From Rhizobium herbae (GTDB taxonomy: Bacteria > Pseudomonadota > Alphaproteobacteria > Rhizobiales > Rhizobiaceae), in contig NZ_JAGGJV010000006.1 of NCBI RefSeq assembly GCF_017873135.1, positions 432,707-496,706 of the forward strand: a DNA stretch of 64,000 nucleotides, read 5' to 3'. Numbering within the stretch: position 1 is the first letter of the stretch; each line of letters opens with the position of its first letter. Positions 8,438-16,764 of the stretch are shown here, piece by piece. The notes under the pieces were generated by a model. That model made no database searches, was not told the origin of the DNA, and saw only the letters and a program-made list of their open reading frames with translations. A program made the position numbers and the translations under genes.

Positions 8438-8742
8438 CTTCGCTCCTCGTATCATTTAATATCAAATTTCACGCCATTTTGATACAAATGAAACTTTTGT
8501 ATCTCTGTATATCAACAACACTTGCGTTGAGAGGCGTCAAGCCATTTACTTCACTCATGCAAGACGGCCTCGGGATGAGCGGCCGTTTGGGAGGAAGATA
8601 GTCAGCGGAACGGAGTGTGATGAACGGACCCAGTACCTGGGCGCCGAACGGATCCGTCTGTCTCCGTCGATCGGCATCGACCTGTGTGAACAACATCAAG
8701 GCTGCTGTCGAGCAATGTACGTTGCTCGCTCGAGGATTGAAC
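8438..8742. promoter_or_regulatory. Divergent control region between the LacI regulator and mocD
   Basis: This 305-bp non-coding region should hold the promoters of the regulator (minus) and the mocD operon (plus). The clearest signal is an inverted repeat GATACAAA (8481-8488) and TTTGTATC (8496-8503) with a 7-bp spacer. A TGTATATCAAC motif follows nearby. The half-sites resemble the GATA/TATC repeats at 7331-7366, consistent with one regulator acting at both sites (inference). The frame of mocD is open back to 8617, but the best ribosome site is at 8732. Confidence 0.55.
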
Positions 8743-9765
8743 ATGGATGATCTGAAGTTCGGTACACGAAACAAGCGAGGGGATTGGTCTCCCAATGGAC
8801 GCATCGAGATTGCTCCGTTCTGGGCATGGCCGCCAAAATTCCTGAAGGTGTTGCATTGGCTTCCGGAATACCTCTTTCCGTGGAATGCGTTCCACATGGC
8901 GACCGCGCTTGCCTATTGGTATCTGGTCGTTCCGGACGTCGAAACGATGAAGACCTTGAGCTGGGGCTGGCCGCTCTATCTTTATGCGGTCAATGCGGCC
9001 GCGATCTTTGTCATGTACGGCTCGATCGAGCTTTTTTATTATGTGAAGCGCGTTCAGGGAAATCGCTTCAAATATAACGCCAAGTTTCCATCGGAGCAGC
9101 CCTCTGACGTCTTCTGGTTCAAGAGCCAGAACATCGACAACTTCATGCGGAGCTTCTTCATCTCGATCCCACTTTGGACCGTGGTCGAAGTCTTTATGCT
9201 CTGGTGTTTCGCAAACGGCTCCGCCACCTGGGTCAACTGGGACGAGCATCCCTATTATCTGGCCCTGCTGGTCTTCATCGCACCGGTCATTCACGAGGTC
9301 CATTTCTTCCTAATCCACCGGCTGATCCATACGCCGCTGCTCTACAAGTGGATCCACTCCGTGCACCATAATTCGGTCAATCCGTCGCCCTGGTCATCGC
9401 TGTCCATGCATCCGGTGGAAGGCTTTCTCTATCACGCCGTGGCCCTGTGGCACCTCGTCATTCCCTCCAATCCGATCGTCGCGCTGTTCCAGTTGCACAT
9501 CGCCGGATTTGGTGCGGTTAACGGCCATATCGGCTTCGAAAAGCTCGAGCTCACCGAGGAAACCGCCGTCGATGGCCACGCCTATGCGCACTACCTGCAC
9601 CACAAATATTTCGAGGTGAACTACGGCGGCGACGGGCTGATACCGCTCGATAAGTGGTTCGGCACCTGGCACGACGGCACCAAGGAAGGTGAGGCTCAGA
9701 TGCAGGCACGGTTCCAGGAAAAGAAGGCACGGCTGAACGCCAAGGCGAGCGGCACCACCACCTGA
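8743..9765 (+). CDS. mocD: Sterol desaturase/fatty acid hydroxylase-family membrane oxygenase, MocD-like
   Basis: A 340-residue membrane di-iron enzyme of the FA_hydroxylase superfamily. Hydrophobic segments lie around residues 45-65, 75-95, 130-155 and 170-195. The histidine clusters that bind the di-iron centre are HFFLIHRLIH, HSVHH and HYLHHKYFEVNYG. The start is ATG 8743 behind GAGG at 8732; the longer frame from 8617 has no good ribosome site. In rhizopine loci MocD, with the Rieske ferredoxin MocE and reductase MocF, is needed to use 3-O-methyl-scyllo-inosamine, probably by oxidative O-demethylation. It opens the plus-strand operon. Confidence 0.8.
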   Translation: MDDLKFGTRNKRGDWSPNGRIEIAPFWAWPPKFLKVLHWLPEYLFPWNAFHMATALAYWYLVVPDVETMKTLSWGWPLYLYAVNAAAIFVMYGSIELFYYVKRVQGNRFKYNAKFPSEQPSDVFWFKSQNIDNFMRSFFISIPLWTVVEVFMLWCFANGSATWVNWDEHPYYLALLVFIAPVIHEVHFFLIHRLIHTPLLYKWIHSVHHNSVNPSPWSSLSMHPVEGFLYHAVALWHLVIPSNPIVALFQLHIAGFGAVNGHIGFEKLELTEETAVDGHAYAHYLHHKYFEVNYGGDGLIPLDKWFGTWHDGTKEGEAQMQARFQEKKARLNAKASGTTT

Positions 9766-9893
9766 CATTCGAGATCGGATCGGGTGTCGCGAGGAGGCGG
9801 TGCCCGACGGTTAAGACGATCCGCAATCGGGCGTCTGCACCGGATACCAACATTTCAAACCCGCCAAATGGCGAAAACTGGGAGGAGACTAAC

Positions 9894-10865
9894 GTGAGAC
9901 TCGTGAAGAACCTGATGAAAGCCGCGGCCGTCGTGGCACTGATCGCATCGGCCGCATCGACGGCCAATGCGGCGACAATTGCCGTCGTGGGCGGCTCGAA
10001 CGATGACGCCTTCTGGAACCTGATCAAAAAGGGCATCGATGACGCCACTCCGGCCGTTGTCGCCAATGGTGGTTCGGTCAACTATCTGCGCCTGCAGAAC
10101 TACGACAACTTCGCGCCGGACGTGGTGCAATTGATCCGCACCGCGATCAGCCAGAAGGTCGACGGTCTGGTCATTCCGAATTGGGTGCCAGAAGCCGAAG
10201 ATCCGGCGATCAAGGACGCGATTGCGGCCGGCATCAAGGTGATCCTGATGAACGCCGGCGGCGCTGACAAAGCCCGCGAATTGGGGGCGATCAACTATGT
10301 CGGCTCTGACGAATATGTTGCTGGTCAGGCTGGCGGCACCTATTTTGCAAGCCATGGCAAGAAGCATGTCCTGTGCGTGAACACTCTGCCGGGCGCCAAC
10401 AACACCGAAGCACGCTGTAAAGGCGTGACCGACGGCATGGTTGCCGGGGGCGGCGCTGCCGAGCAACTGCCTCTGCCGTCCACCAGCTTTGGCGACCCGA
10501 CCGCTGTGGCCGAAGCCATCAAGGCCACGCTGTTGAAGGACACTACGATCGACGGCGTCATCACGATCTCGGCCGGCGACGCGGATGCGGCGGCTACCGG
10601 TATCCAGCAGTCGGGCATTACCACTGTGTCTCTGGGGTCGTTCGATATGAACGCAGCGGGTCTGGCGCGCATCAAGGGCGGCACCCAGACCTTCGCGATT
10701 GACCAGCAACCCTACCTGCAAAGCTATCTGGCGGTCAGCCTGCTGGCCTCGGCCATCGATTTTGGCACTTCGCTGCCGACCTACCCGGTTCTGACCGGCC
10801 CGGGCATCGTCGACGCGGCCAACATCGAAGCCACTTTGGCCGGTGTTGAAAAAGGCGCACGCTGA
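9894..10865 (+). CDS. mocB: Sugar/rhizopine ABC transporter substrate-binding protein, MocB-like
   Basis: A 323-residue periplasmic protein of the Peripla_BP_4 (ribose/inositol) type. A signal peptide occupies residues 1-24 (charged start, hydrophobic core, cleavage near STANAA), followed by 'TIAVVGGSNDDAFWNLIKKG'. Typical features are 'KVDGLVIPNW', 'INYVGSDEYVAGQAGG' and the late 'FAIDQQPYLQSYLAV' segment. It starts at GTG 9894 with GGAGGAG at 9881. MocB is the binding protein of known moc loci; the mocB call depends on this context. A strong hairpin follows its stop, as is common after binding-protein genes. Confidence 0.8.
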   Translation: MRLVKNLMKAAAVVALIASAASTANAATIAVVGGSNDDAFWNLIKKGIDDATPAVVANGGSVNYLRLQNYDNFAPDVVQLIRTAISQKVDGLVIPNWVPEAEDPAIKDAIAAGIKVILMNAGGADKARELGAINYVGSDEYVAGQAGGTYFASHGKKHVLCVNTLPGANNTEARCKGVTDGMVAGGGAAEQLPLPSTSFGDPTAVAEAIKATLLKDTTIDGVITISAGDADAAATGIQQSGITTVSLGSFDMNAAGLARIKGGTQTFAIDQQPYLQSYLAVSLLASAIDFGTSLPTYPVLTGPGIVDAANIEATLAGVEKGAR

Positions 10866-10886
10866 CCGCGCCTTAAGCACGGATTT

Positions 10887-10909
10887 GCCCGCAGACACGT
10901 TCTGCGGGC
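10887..10909 (+). terminator. Intra-operon hairpin after the mocB-like gene
   Basis: GCCCGCAGA and TCTGCGGGC form a perfect 9-bp stem with a CACGT loop. It lies 21 bp after the binding-protein stop and 67 bp before the permease ATG, with no T-run. It is better read as an RNA 3'-end stabiliser or partial terminator that raises binding-protein levels over the membrane subunits than as a full terminator. Confidence 0.65.
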
Positions 10910-10975
10910 CGAACCCCAAACGACCGGGATCGGTTCTGGCTGATCAAACATTTAAAATCCGGGGAAAGGGATCCC

Positions 10976-11986
10976 ATGCAAAGTAGCTTTTCACCAGGCG
11001 CCATGCTGCGCCGCCCCGAGGCCGGCGCCTTTCTTGGCCTGCTAGCCGTAATGATCTTTTTCGGAATCTTTGGCGGCCTGACCTTTCTGCAACCTGCAGG
11101 CATGGCCAGTTGGATGAACGTGGCGTCAAACCTCGGCGTTATCGCAATTCCCGTCGGCCTGTTGATGATCGCCGGAGAGCTGGACATTTCGGTGGGCGCG
11201 ATGGTGCCCTTTGGCGCGATGACGGTGGCTGTGATCTCAGGCCACTACGGTCTGCCGATCTGGTTCGGCATTGCAGCCGCCCTGTCTTTCGGCGTCCTGA
11301 TCGGCTTGATCAACGGCTATATGGTGATCCGTACCGCTGTGCCGTCGTTAATCGTCACCTTGGGTACGCTTTTTGCCGTGCAGGGCGTCGTCCTTGGCCT
11401 GACCGTTCTGATCACTAAATCCACCAGCGTTGCGCTGAGCACCGAGGGGGCGGCCAAGACAATCTTCGGCGATTTCTTCTTCGGCGGGCAGGTTCAAGTA
11501 ATGGTGCTGTGGTGGCTTGCAATTACCGCGGCCTATATCTTCTTCGTCCACTTCTCGCGTTTTGGAAACTGGATCTTCGCGATGGGCGGCGACAAGGTTT
11601 CGGCACGCAATGCCGGCATCCCGACCGAACGGATGACGATCCTCTTGTTCGTGCTGTCCTCGACCTCGGCCGCCTTCGTCGGCATGTGTCAGGCGATCCT
11701 TTATAACTCGGCGCAGGTCGCAGGCGGGCAGAGCTTTATCTTCAACGCCATCATCTCGGTCGTGGTCGGCGGCGTCCTGTTGACCGGTGGTTTCGGCTCG
11801 ATCGTCGGGATCTTCTTCGGCACCATCACCTTCGCCATCGTCAACCAGGGCATCTACTACACCGATTTCGACCGCAATTGGTCGTCGCTGATCATCGGCA
11901 TCCTGTTGCTCGTGGCTGTTTTGATGAACAACACGTTCCGCAAGATGGCGCTGTCCTATTCGCCCAGGAAGATGGGGGTCAAATAA
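10976..11986 (+). CDS. Sugar ABC transporter permease of the moc locus
   Basis: A 336-residue BPD_transp_2 (RbsC/IatP-type) permease with about nine hydrophobic segments. Family markers are 'GVIAIPVGLLMIAGELDISVGAM' early on, 'NGYMVIRTAVPSLIVTLGT', and 'FAMGGDKVSARNAGIPTERM' in the cytosolic loop. It starts at ATG 10976 behind GGGAAAGGGA. Its TAA overlaps the ATG of the ATPase gene by one base. It should import the rhizopine or a related inositol captured by the preceding binding protein. Confidence 0.92.
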   Translation: MQSSFSPGAMLRRPEAGAFLGLLAVMIFFGIFGGLTFLQPAGMASWMNVASNLGVIAIPVGLLMIAGELDISVGAMVPFGAMTVAVISGHYGLPIWFGIAAALSFGVLIGLINGYMVIRTAVPSLIVTLGTLFAVQGVVLGLTVLITKSTSVALSTEGAAKTIFGDFFFGGQVQVMVLWWLAITAAYIFFVHFSRFGNWIFAMGGDKVSARNAGIPTERMTILLFVLSSTSAAFVGMCQAILYNSAQVAGGQSFIFNAIISVVVGGVLLTGGFGSIVGIFFGTITFAIVNQGIYYTDFDRNWSSLIIGILLLVAVLMNNTFRKMALSYSPRKMGVK

Positions 11987-12810
11987 TGCCACAGGCAATC
12001 CTTTCGCTGAAGAACATCAACAAAAGCTTTGGCCCGATTGACGTCTTGCACGACATCAACCTCGAAGTGCGGGCCGGTGAAGTACTCTGTCTGCTGGGCG
12101 ACAACGGTGCTGGCAAGTCCACGGTGATCCGGTTGCTCTCCGGGGTGCACAAACCCACCTCGGGCGTGATGGCGATGGACGGCAAGCCGGTGTCCTTCGC
12201 CAATCCGCGCGAGGCCGCCGACCATGGCATCGCAACGGTCCATCAGTTTGGCGGGACCTTTCCGCTGATGTCAGTCGGGCGGTCGTTCTTTGTCGGACGA
12301 GAGCCGACGAAGTGGGTCGGGCCGTTTAAGGTCTATGACCGCAAGCTGGCCAACGATACTGCCGTCAAAGCGGTACAGTCATTCGGTATCACCCGCATTG
12401 ACGACGGCGACCGGCTGGTCGGCGGTCTGTCGGGCGGCGAGCGGCAGGCCCTGGCCATCGCGCGCGCTGTCCATTTCGGCGCACGTGTACTCATCCTGGA
12501 CGAGCCCACCGCAGCGCTGGGGGTCAAACAGGCCTCGCACGTCTTGCGCATCGTCAATGAGGCCAAGCGGCGCGGCCTCGCGGTGATTTTCATCACCCAC
12601 CAGGTCATGCACGCCATGGCCGTCGGCGATCACTTCGCCGTGCTGATCCGCGGCGCCATCGCGGCAGATTTCCGCAAGGGCGAAAAGAGCCGGGAAGAGA
12701 TCACCGATCTGATGGCGGGCGGCGAGCAGATGGCCGAGCTGGAGGCCGAAATCGAAAGCTACATGGCTGCAGGCGAAGGTCATCCGGAGCCGGCGAAGCA
12801 CGTGCATTGA
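11986..12810 (+). CDS. Sugar ABC transporter ATP-binding protein of the moc locus
   Basis: A 274-residue single-domain ATPase with Walker A GDNGAGKST, Q-loop 'TVHQFGGTFPLMSV', signature LSGGERQ, Walker B 'VLILDEPTAALG' and an H-loop 'VIFITHQV'. The frame is open from 11878 but the true start is ATG 11986, overlapping the permease stop. Most ribose-type importers carry a fused two-domain ATPase (RbsA); this one is the half-size form, as in FrcA-type systems. Confidence 0.92.
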   Translation: MPQAILSLKNINKSFGPIDVLHDINLEVRAGEVLCLLGDNGAGKSTVIRLLSGVHKPTSGVMAMDGKPVSFANPREAADHGIATVHQFGGTFPLMSVGRSFFVGREPTKWVGPFKVYDRKLANDTAVKAVQSFGITRIDDGDRLVGGLSGGERQALAIARAVHFGARVLILDEPTAALGVKQASHVLRIVNEAKRRGLAVIFITHQVMHAMAVGDHFAVLIRGAIAADFRKGEKSREEITDLMAGGEQMAELEAEIESYMAAGEGHPEPAKHVH

Positions 12811-12856
12811 TGCGGCCGCCAGACACCGCGCAAGCGATGTCGATTAAGTTCTCCCG

Positions 12857-12913
12857 GTCCGCACACCTCCACGTGCGGACACCTCGCGACCCGGACCCAT
12901 CATGGTCCGGGTC
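12857..12913 (+). terminator. Two tandem hairpins between the transporter genes and mocE
   Basis: Hairpin 1 pairs GTCCGCAC (12857-12864) with GTGCGGAC (12873-12880). Hairpin 2 pairs GACCCGGACC (12888-12897) with GGTCCGGGTC (12904-12913) around a CATCAT loop. Neither is followed by a T-run. They sit in the 143-bp gap that separates the import genes from the enzyme genes and may attenuate or process the transcript there. Confidence 0.6.
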
Positions 12914-12953
12914 GTAGACCCCAAAAGCGATAACAGAAGAGAGTATTCGTGAC

Positions 12954-13265
12954 ATGCCTCAATGGGTGGAAGCCTGTGGAACCAACGACGTGGAACAGGA
13001 AGAAGTCATTCGCTTCGATCATCAGGGTCGAACATTTTGTATTTTCCGTAGCCCGGAAGACGACTTCTACTGCACGGATGGCCTCTGCACGCACGAGAAG
13101 GTTCATCTCTCAGACGGCCTGGTGATGGATCATTCGATCGAATGCCCCAAACATAGCGGCGTCTTCGATTATCGCACGGGTGAGGCGATGCGCATGCCCG
13201 TCTGCATCAACCTGAAGACCTATGTAGCCAAGGTCGAAAACGACCGCGTCTTTATCGAGATATGA
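12954..13265 (+). CDS. mocE: Rieske 2Fe-2S ferredoxin, MocE-like
   Basis: A 103-residue Rieske protein. The cluster ligands are visible as LCTHEKVHL (Cys-x-His) and, 16-17 residues on, ECPKHSGVFDYRTGE (Cys-x-x-His). The size and simple fold match soluble Rieske ferredoxins that carry electrons from a flavin reductase to an oxygenase. MocE of rhizopine loci is such a protein; MocF (minus strand) and MocD (8743) are the likely partners. Its stop overlaps the ATG of the next gene by four bases (ATGA). Confidence 0.87.
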   Translation: MPQWVEACGTNDVEQEEVIRFDHQGRTFCIFRSPEDDFYCTDGLCTHEKVHLSDGLVMDHSIECPKHSGVFDYRTGEAMRMPVCINLKTYVAKVENDRVFIEI

Positions 13266-14053
13266 ACATGACAACTGGAACATTCGCACTTGCCGCGTGC
13301 GCCGAAATGCTCTGGCGCGATCGCCCGATAGAGTGGCGAGCCAGTCGGCTGAAAGACTTGGGTTTCGGCGTCGGGCTCTGGAACTGGCCGGATCACGACC
13401 TGTCGAAGCTGGAGGCCACCGGCGCCACCTTCACCATCATGAACGGGTATCTGCGCGGCCGACTGACGGATGACGAAGGCGCCGCGGAGCTCTTGGAGAC
13501 TGCGCGTGAAACCGCCGAGGTCGGCAAGCGGCTGGGCGTGCAGCGCCTCAACCTGCACGGAACCGGCCTCGGGGAGGGCGGTCTTCCTGTCCAGCCGATT
13601 GAAGTCGTGACGGGCGCGATGTGGATGAAAGCACGCGACACGCTTTGCCGGGTTGTCGACCTGGCTGACGCAGCGGATGTGACGTTCACGCTGGAGAACT
13701 TGAACCTGCCGGTCGATCATCCGGGCGTGCCGTTCGGCCGCGCGGAGGACACCCTGGCGCTCGTTTCAGCCGTGAACCATCCGCGCCTGCGGCTTAATCT
13801 CGATCTCTATCATGCACAGATCGGCGAGGGGAACCTGATCGAGCTTTGCCGCAGGTCCCTGCCGTGGATCGGCGAAATTCAGGTCGCCGATGTCCCTGGG
13901 AGATGCGAACCCGGAACAGGCGAGGTGAACTGGCATGGCATCGCGAAAGCATTGAAGGTCATGGGTTATTCCGGTCCGGTCGGCATGGAAGCGTTCGCCT
14001 CCGGCGATGCGGACACAGCACTCGAAGCCTTCCGTAACGCATTCACAATTTGA
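13262..14053 (+). CDS. mocC: Sugar phosphate isomerase/epimerase-family TIM-barrel enzyme, MocC-like
   Basis: A 263-residue AP_endonuc_2 (xylose isomerase-like) TIM barrel, of hydroxypyruvate isomerase length. Metal-binding positions of the fold are visible: Glu in 'VTFTLENLNLPVDHPG', Asp/His in 'LRLNLDLYHAQIGEGN', His/Asp region 'IGEIQVADVPGRCEPGTGEVNW' and Glu in 'GPVGMEAFASGD'. MocC belongs to this family and is required for rhizopine breakdown, although its exact reaction is not established from sequence. Translation is coupled to mocE by the ATGA overlap; an in-frame ATG two codons later is possible. Confidence 0.82.
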   Translation: MNMTTGTFALAACAEMLWRDRPIEWRASRLKDLGFGVGLWNWPDHDLSKLEATGATFTIMNGYLRGRLTDDEGAAELLETARETAEVGKRLGVQRLNLHGTGLGEGGLPVQPIEVVTGAMWMKARDTLCRVVDLADAADVTFTLENLNLPVDHPGVPFGRAEDTLALVSAVNHPRLRLNLDLYHAQIGEGNLIELCRRSLPWIGEIQVADVPGRCEPGTGEVNWHGIAKALKVMGYSGPVGMEAFASGDADTALEAFRNAFTI

Positions 14054-14064
14054 AAGGGTAACCA

Positions 14065-14877
14065 ATGGGCCTCTATCACACCCGTCCGACGGTCTCTGAC
14101 ATCCGTGCCATAAAAGCACGTGGCCAGAAGATCTCGATGCTCTATGTCACGACGCTCGACGAAGCGGCCGCTGCCAACGCGGCGGGTATCGACATGTTAT
14201 CGATCGAGGGCCGATTCTTCAGCCCGGAGATGCGCGAGGCTGCCGGAAACTGCTTTGTCCAGGTGGGGCTGCCCTTCGGCCCGTTCGGCAAGCTCGCCAC
14301 CGCCGAAGACTATTTGCGCGAGGCCTTCCGCTTCATGGCGATCGGCGCGGACTGCGTCTATTGCGCCGCCTCGCTCGATATTCAGAAAGCGCTTTGCGAT
14401 AACGCCGTTCCGGTGATCGCCCATGTCGGCTTGATCCCCTCGCAAGCCACCTGGACCGGCGGCTTCAAGGCGGTTGGCAAGACTGCCGAAAGCGCCAGGG
14501 CGGTCTGGGATCACGTCAAGCGGCTGGAGGCGATCGGCTGCTTCGGCGCGGAGCTGGAAGTCGTTCCGGATCGCGTCGGCGAGGTGATTTCTAAAAGCAC
14601 CCCGCTGATCATGCTCGGCATGGGCGCGGGGGCGGGAGCCGATGCGCAATATCTCTTCGCCGAGGACGTGCTTGGCCATACGACCGGCCACAAACCGAGG
14701 CACGCAAAGACCTATCGCAACTTCGCGGCCGAATATGCGCGACTGCAGCAGGAACGGGTGGCGGCCTTCAAGGAATTCATCTCCGACGTCGAGACGGGCG
14801 CCTATCCGGCCCCGCAGCATGCAGTGCCGATAACGGACGCCGAATTCGAGCGCTTCGCGGCCAGCATTAAAGCTTAA
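14065..14877 (+). CDS. Divergent PanB-like (ketopantoate hydroxymethyltransferase superfamily) enzyme
   Basis: A 270-residue protein that aligns with PanB over its length: 'KARGQKISMLYVTTLDEAAAANAAGIDML' matches the first strand, 'VIAHVGLIPSQATWTGGFKAVG' matches PanB GHLGLTPQS...GGYKVQG, 'GAELEVVPDRVGEVIS' keeps the catalytic Glu, and 'GMGAGAGADAQYLFAEDVLG' matches GIGAG...DGQILVMHDA. By my manual alignment the PanB metal and substrate residues are altered: the GDS motif reads IEG, the Asp of 'ADLPF' is Gly (VGLPF), and the Lys and Glu of 'VKIEGG' are Tyr and Ala (VYCAAS). It probably does not make ketopantoate. It lies 11 bp after mocC and before mocA, so a role in inosamine or one-carbon metabolism is inferred. 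Confidence 0.8.
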   Translation: MGLYHTRPTVSDIRAIKARGQKISMLYVTTLDEAAAANAAGIDMLSIEGRFFSPEMREAAGNCFVQVGLPFGPFGKLATAEDYLREAFRFMAIGADCVYCAASLDIQKALCDNAVPVIAHVGLIPSQATWTGGFKAVGKTAESARAVWDHVKRLEAIGCFGAELEVVPDRVGEVISKSTPLIMLGMGAGAGADAQYLFAEDVLGHTTGHKPRHAKTYRNFAAEYARLQQERVAAFKEFISDVETGAYPAPQHAVPITDAEFERFAASIKA

Positions 14878-14945
14878 CGTCGAGCAACATTGTCGACATC
14901 AGAAAGAACGAGCGGCCGTCGAGCCGCCCATGGAAAGGAATTGAA

Positions 14946-15941
14946 ATGCTCAAAGTTGGCCTCCTCGGCGCCGGCCGCATCGGCAACGTTCACGCAAAGG
15001 CAATCTCCTCGCACCCCGGCAGCACGCTGGTTGCGATCTCGGACGTCAATATGGATGCGGCACGAAAGCTCGCCGGCCAATACGGGGCCGAGGCTAAGGC
15101 AACGGCCGAGATCATCAACGACCCGTCCATCGACGCCGTGCTGGTCGCAACATCCACGGATACCCATTCAGATCTGATTGAAGCAGCGACCGCCGCCGGA
15201 AAGGCCGTCCTGTGTGAAAAACCGGTCGACCTCAGCCTTGAGCGGGCACGAGCCTGCCAGGTGGCTGCGGCGAAGAACGGGCGTCCGGTCATGATCGGCT
15301 TCAACCGTCGCTTCGACCCCAATTTCGCAGCGCTCAAGGCGGCTGTCGATCGTGGCGAGATCGGCAAGACTGAGCTGTTGTCCGTGACGTCGTTCGATCC
15401 CGCGCCGCCGCCGGTTTCCTACGTCAAGGTATCCGGTGGTCTGTTCCGCGACATGATGATCCATGACTTCGACATGGCCTGCTGGCTCATGGGCGGTTTG
15501 CCGGAAACGGTGACGGCCGTCGGCAGCTCGATCGTCGATCCGGAAATCGGCGCGGCCGGCGATGTCGATACCGCCGTGGTGACGCTACATTTTGCCGACG
15601 GTCGCATTGCGGTCATCAAGAACAGCCGTCGCGCCGTCTATGGCTACGACCAGCGGGTCGAGTTGCTCGGTTCGGAGGGGCTCCTGTCTGCGGGCAATGT
15701 CCTTGAGAATACCGTCTCCAAGGCGACGAAGGACGGTGTGACCTCGGCGAAGCCCGAGTTCTTTTTCCTGGAGCGCTACATGCGGGCCTATTCCGCGGAA
15801 TGGGCAGCGTTTGTCGACGCCGTCAATTCGGGGTCGGCATTGCCCGTCACGCTTGACGATGGCGTCAACGCGCTCGCCGTCGCCGAGGCTGCGACGCGCT
15901 CGGCCAAGTCTGGTCAGACTGTCAGTTTGGCAAGCATTTAA
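14946..15941 (+). CDS. mocA: Gfo/Idh/MocA-family dehydrogenase
   Basis: A 331-residue NAD(P)-dependent dehydrogenase. The Rossmann motif GAGRIGNVHA lies at residues 8-17, the 'CEKPVDLSLERA' motif (catalytic Lys) near residue 95, and 'MMIHDFDMACWLMGG' (His/Asp active-site region) near residue 175. MocA of the rhizopine locus gave this family its name, and inositol 2-dehydrogenase (IolG) is a close relative. It should oxidise the demethylated inosamine or an inositol product so that it can enter inositol catabolism, for which no other genes are present here. It starts at ATG 14946 behind GGAAAGGAA. Confidence 0.87.
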   Translation: MLKVGLLGAGRIGNVHAKAISSHPGSTLVAISDVNMDAARKLAGQYGAEAKATAEIINDPSIDAVLVATSTDTHSDLIEAATAAGKAVLCEKPVDLSLERARACQVAAAKNGRPVMIGFNRRFDPNFAALKAAVDRGEIGKTELLSVTSFDPAPPPVSYVKVSGGLFRDMMIHDFDMACWLMGGLPETVTAVGSSIVDPEIGAAGDVDTAVVTLHFADGRIAVIKNSRRAVYGYDQRVELLGSEGLLSAGNVLENTVSKATKDGVTSAKPEFFFLERYMRAYSAEWAAFVDAVNSGSALPVTLDDGVNALAVAEAATRSAKSGQTVSLASI

Positions 15942-15974
15942 TGGTTTGGGGTTGGCTCTTTGCGGGGGCATACC

Positions 15975-16262
15975 ATGACGTTCACACATGAGGGTCAGCC
16001 GCCAAAGTCCGTGGCGGAGCTGAAATCCTTGATTGCTTCCGGGAAGATTATTCTTTCCGGAAAGCCGGGCGTTATGGCGAGGGCGATGCTTGAACAGCCG
16101 GGCTGTGCCGCGTTCGACAGCGCCGGATCCATCGCACATGGCTGTGGGGTTTCACAATCTACGGCACTTCGGTTGACGCGCCTGCTGGGGTTTCGATCGT
16201 ATCGGAATCTTCGCCACCTGTTTCAAGGAGAAGTAAAGCTACGTTTCGGGGGTAGAGCCTGA
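15975..16262 (+). pseudogene. Truncated RpiR-family regulator (DNA-binding domain only)
   Basis: A 95-residue frame with the HTH_6 domain of RpiR regulators: 'LSGKPGVMARAMLEQPGCAA' in place of the LTPSERRIAxYIL helix, then CGVSQSTALRLTRLLGFRSY, the recognition helix and its usual LGFxxY ending. RpiR proteins are about 280 residues, with a SIS sugar-isomerase domain after the helix-turn-helix. Here the frame stops after 'QGEVKLRFGGRA' and the sequence downstream becomes AT-richer and unrelated. The SIS domain has been lost, so the product is probably non-functional or an unregulated DNA binder. It follows mocA by 33 bp. Confidence 0.72.
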
Positions 16263-16764
16263 TTCAGATGTGTTGTGATCAGCACGCCGTAATTTCCCAA
16301 TCGACGAAACCCAGCGCTTACAATCCCGGTTTTCCGGGCTTTGATCTTGGGTGAAGCAAGCTTGGATTCCCAAAATGAAGCCCAAATTTCCCAATTCTGG
16401 GGACAATAAAAACCCGGGCTGATGCCCGGCACAAACGGAAACTCAGAATGCTTGCATTATTTCCGTTGGATGAAAAAATCTTCGCCGACGTCAGACCGGA
16501 GTATGGTCGGAGTGAAGTCGTGTTCCGCAGCGGACTGGCCTTAGCGACTGGCCTTTCGACCTTATGAGCTGTCTCAGCTCTGTCTTTGATATGTAACGTT
16601 GACGAAACTCGGCGATATCGGCCTTCGATATTCGCCAATGAGGTTTCGGTTTCATAGTCGCGAAATCGCAAGGTATGCGAACGTCTGAGTACTGGTCAGA
16701 CTCTGGTGGAAAGCCGCCACATAAGTGATATGATACTGGCTTCGCTGACCCATGGGAGGTGGGA
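16263..16764. other. Low-coding stretch between the moc locus and a secreted protein
   Basis: About 500 bp with no supported gene and a lower GC content than the flanks. Open frames on the minus strand (16223-16432, 16318-16671, 16491-16877) lack recognisable domains. A hairpin CCGGGC-TGAT-GCCCGG lies at 16414-16429 after an AATAAAAA stretch. The 5' edge coincides with the truncation of the RpiR gene, so it may be a recombination scar. Confidence 0.5.

Noticed and set aside
8617..8742. 42-codon N-terminal extension of mocD
   Set aside because: No good ribosome site before 8617, no resemblance to the family N-terminus, and GAGG at 8732 fits ATG 8743.
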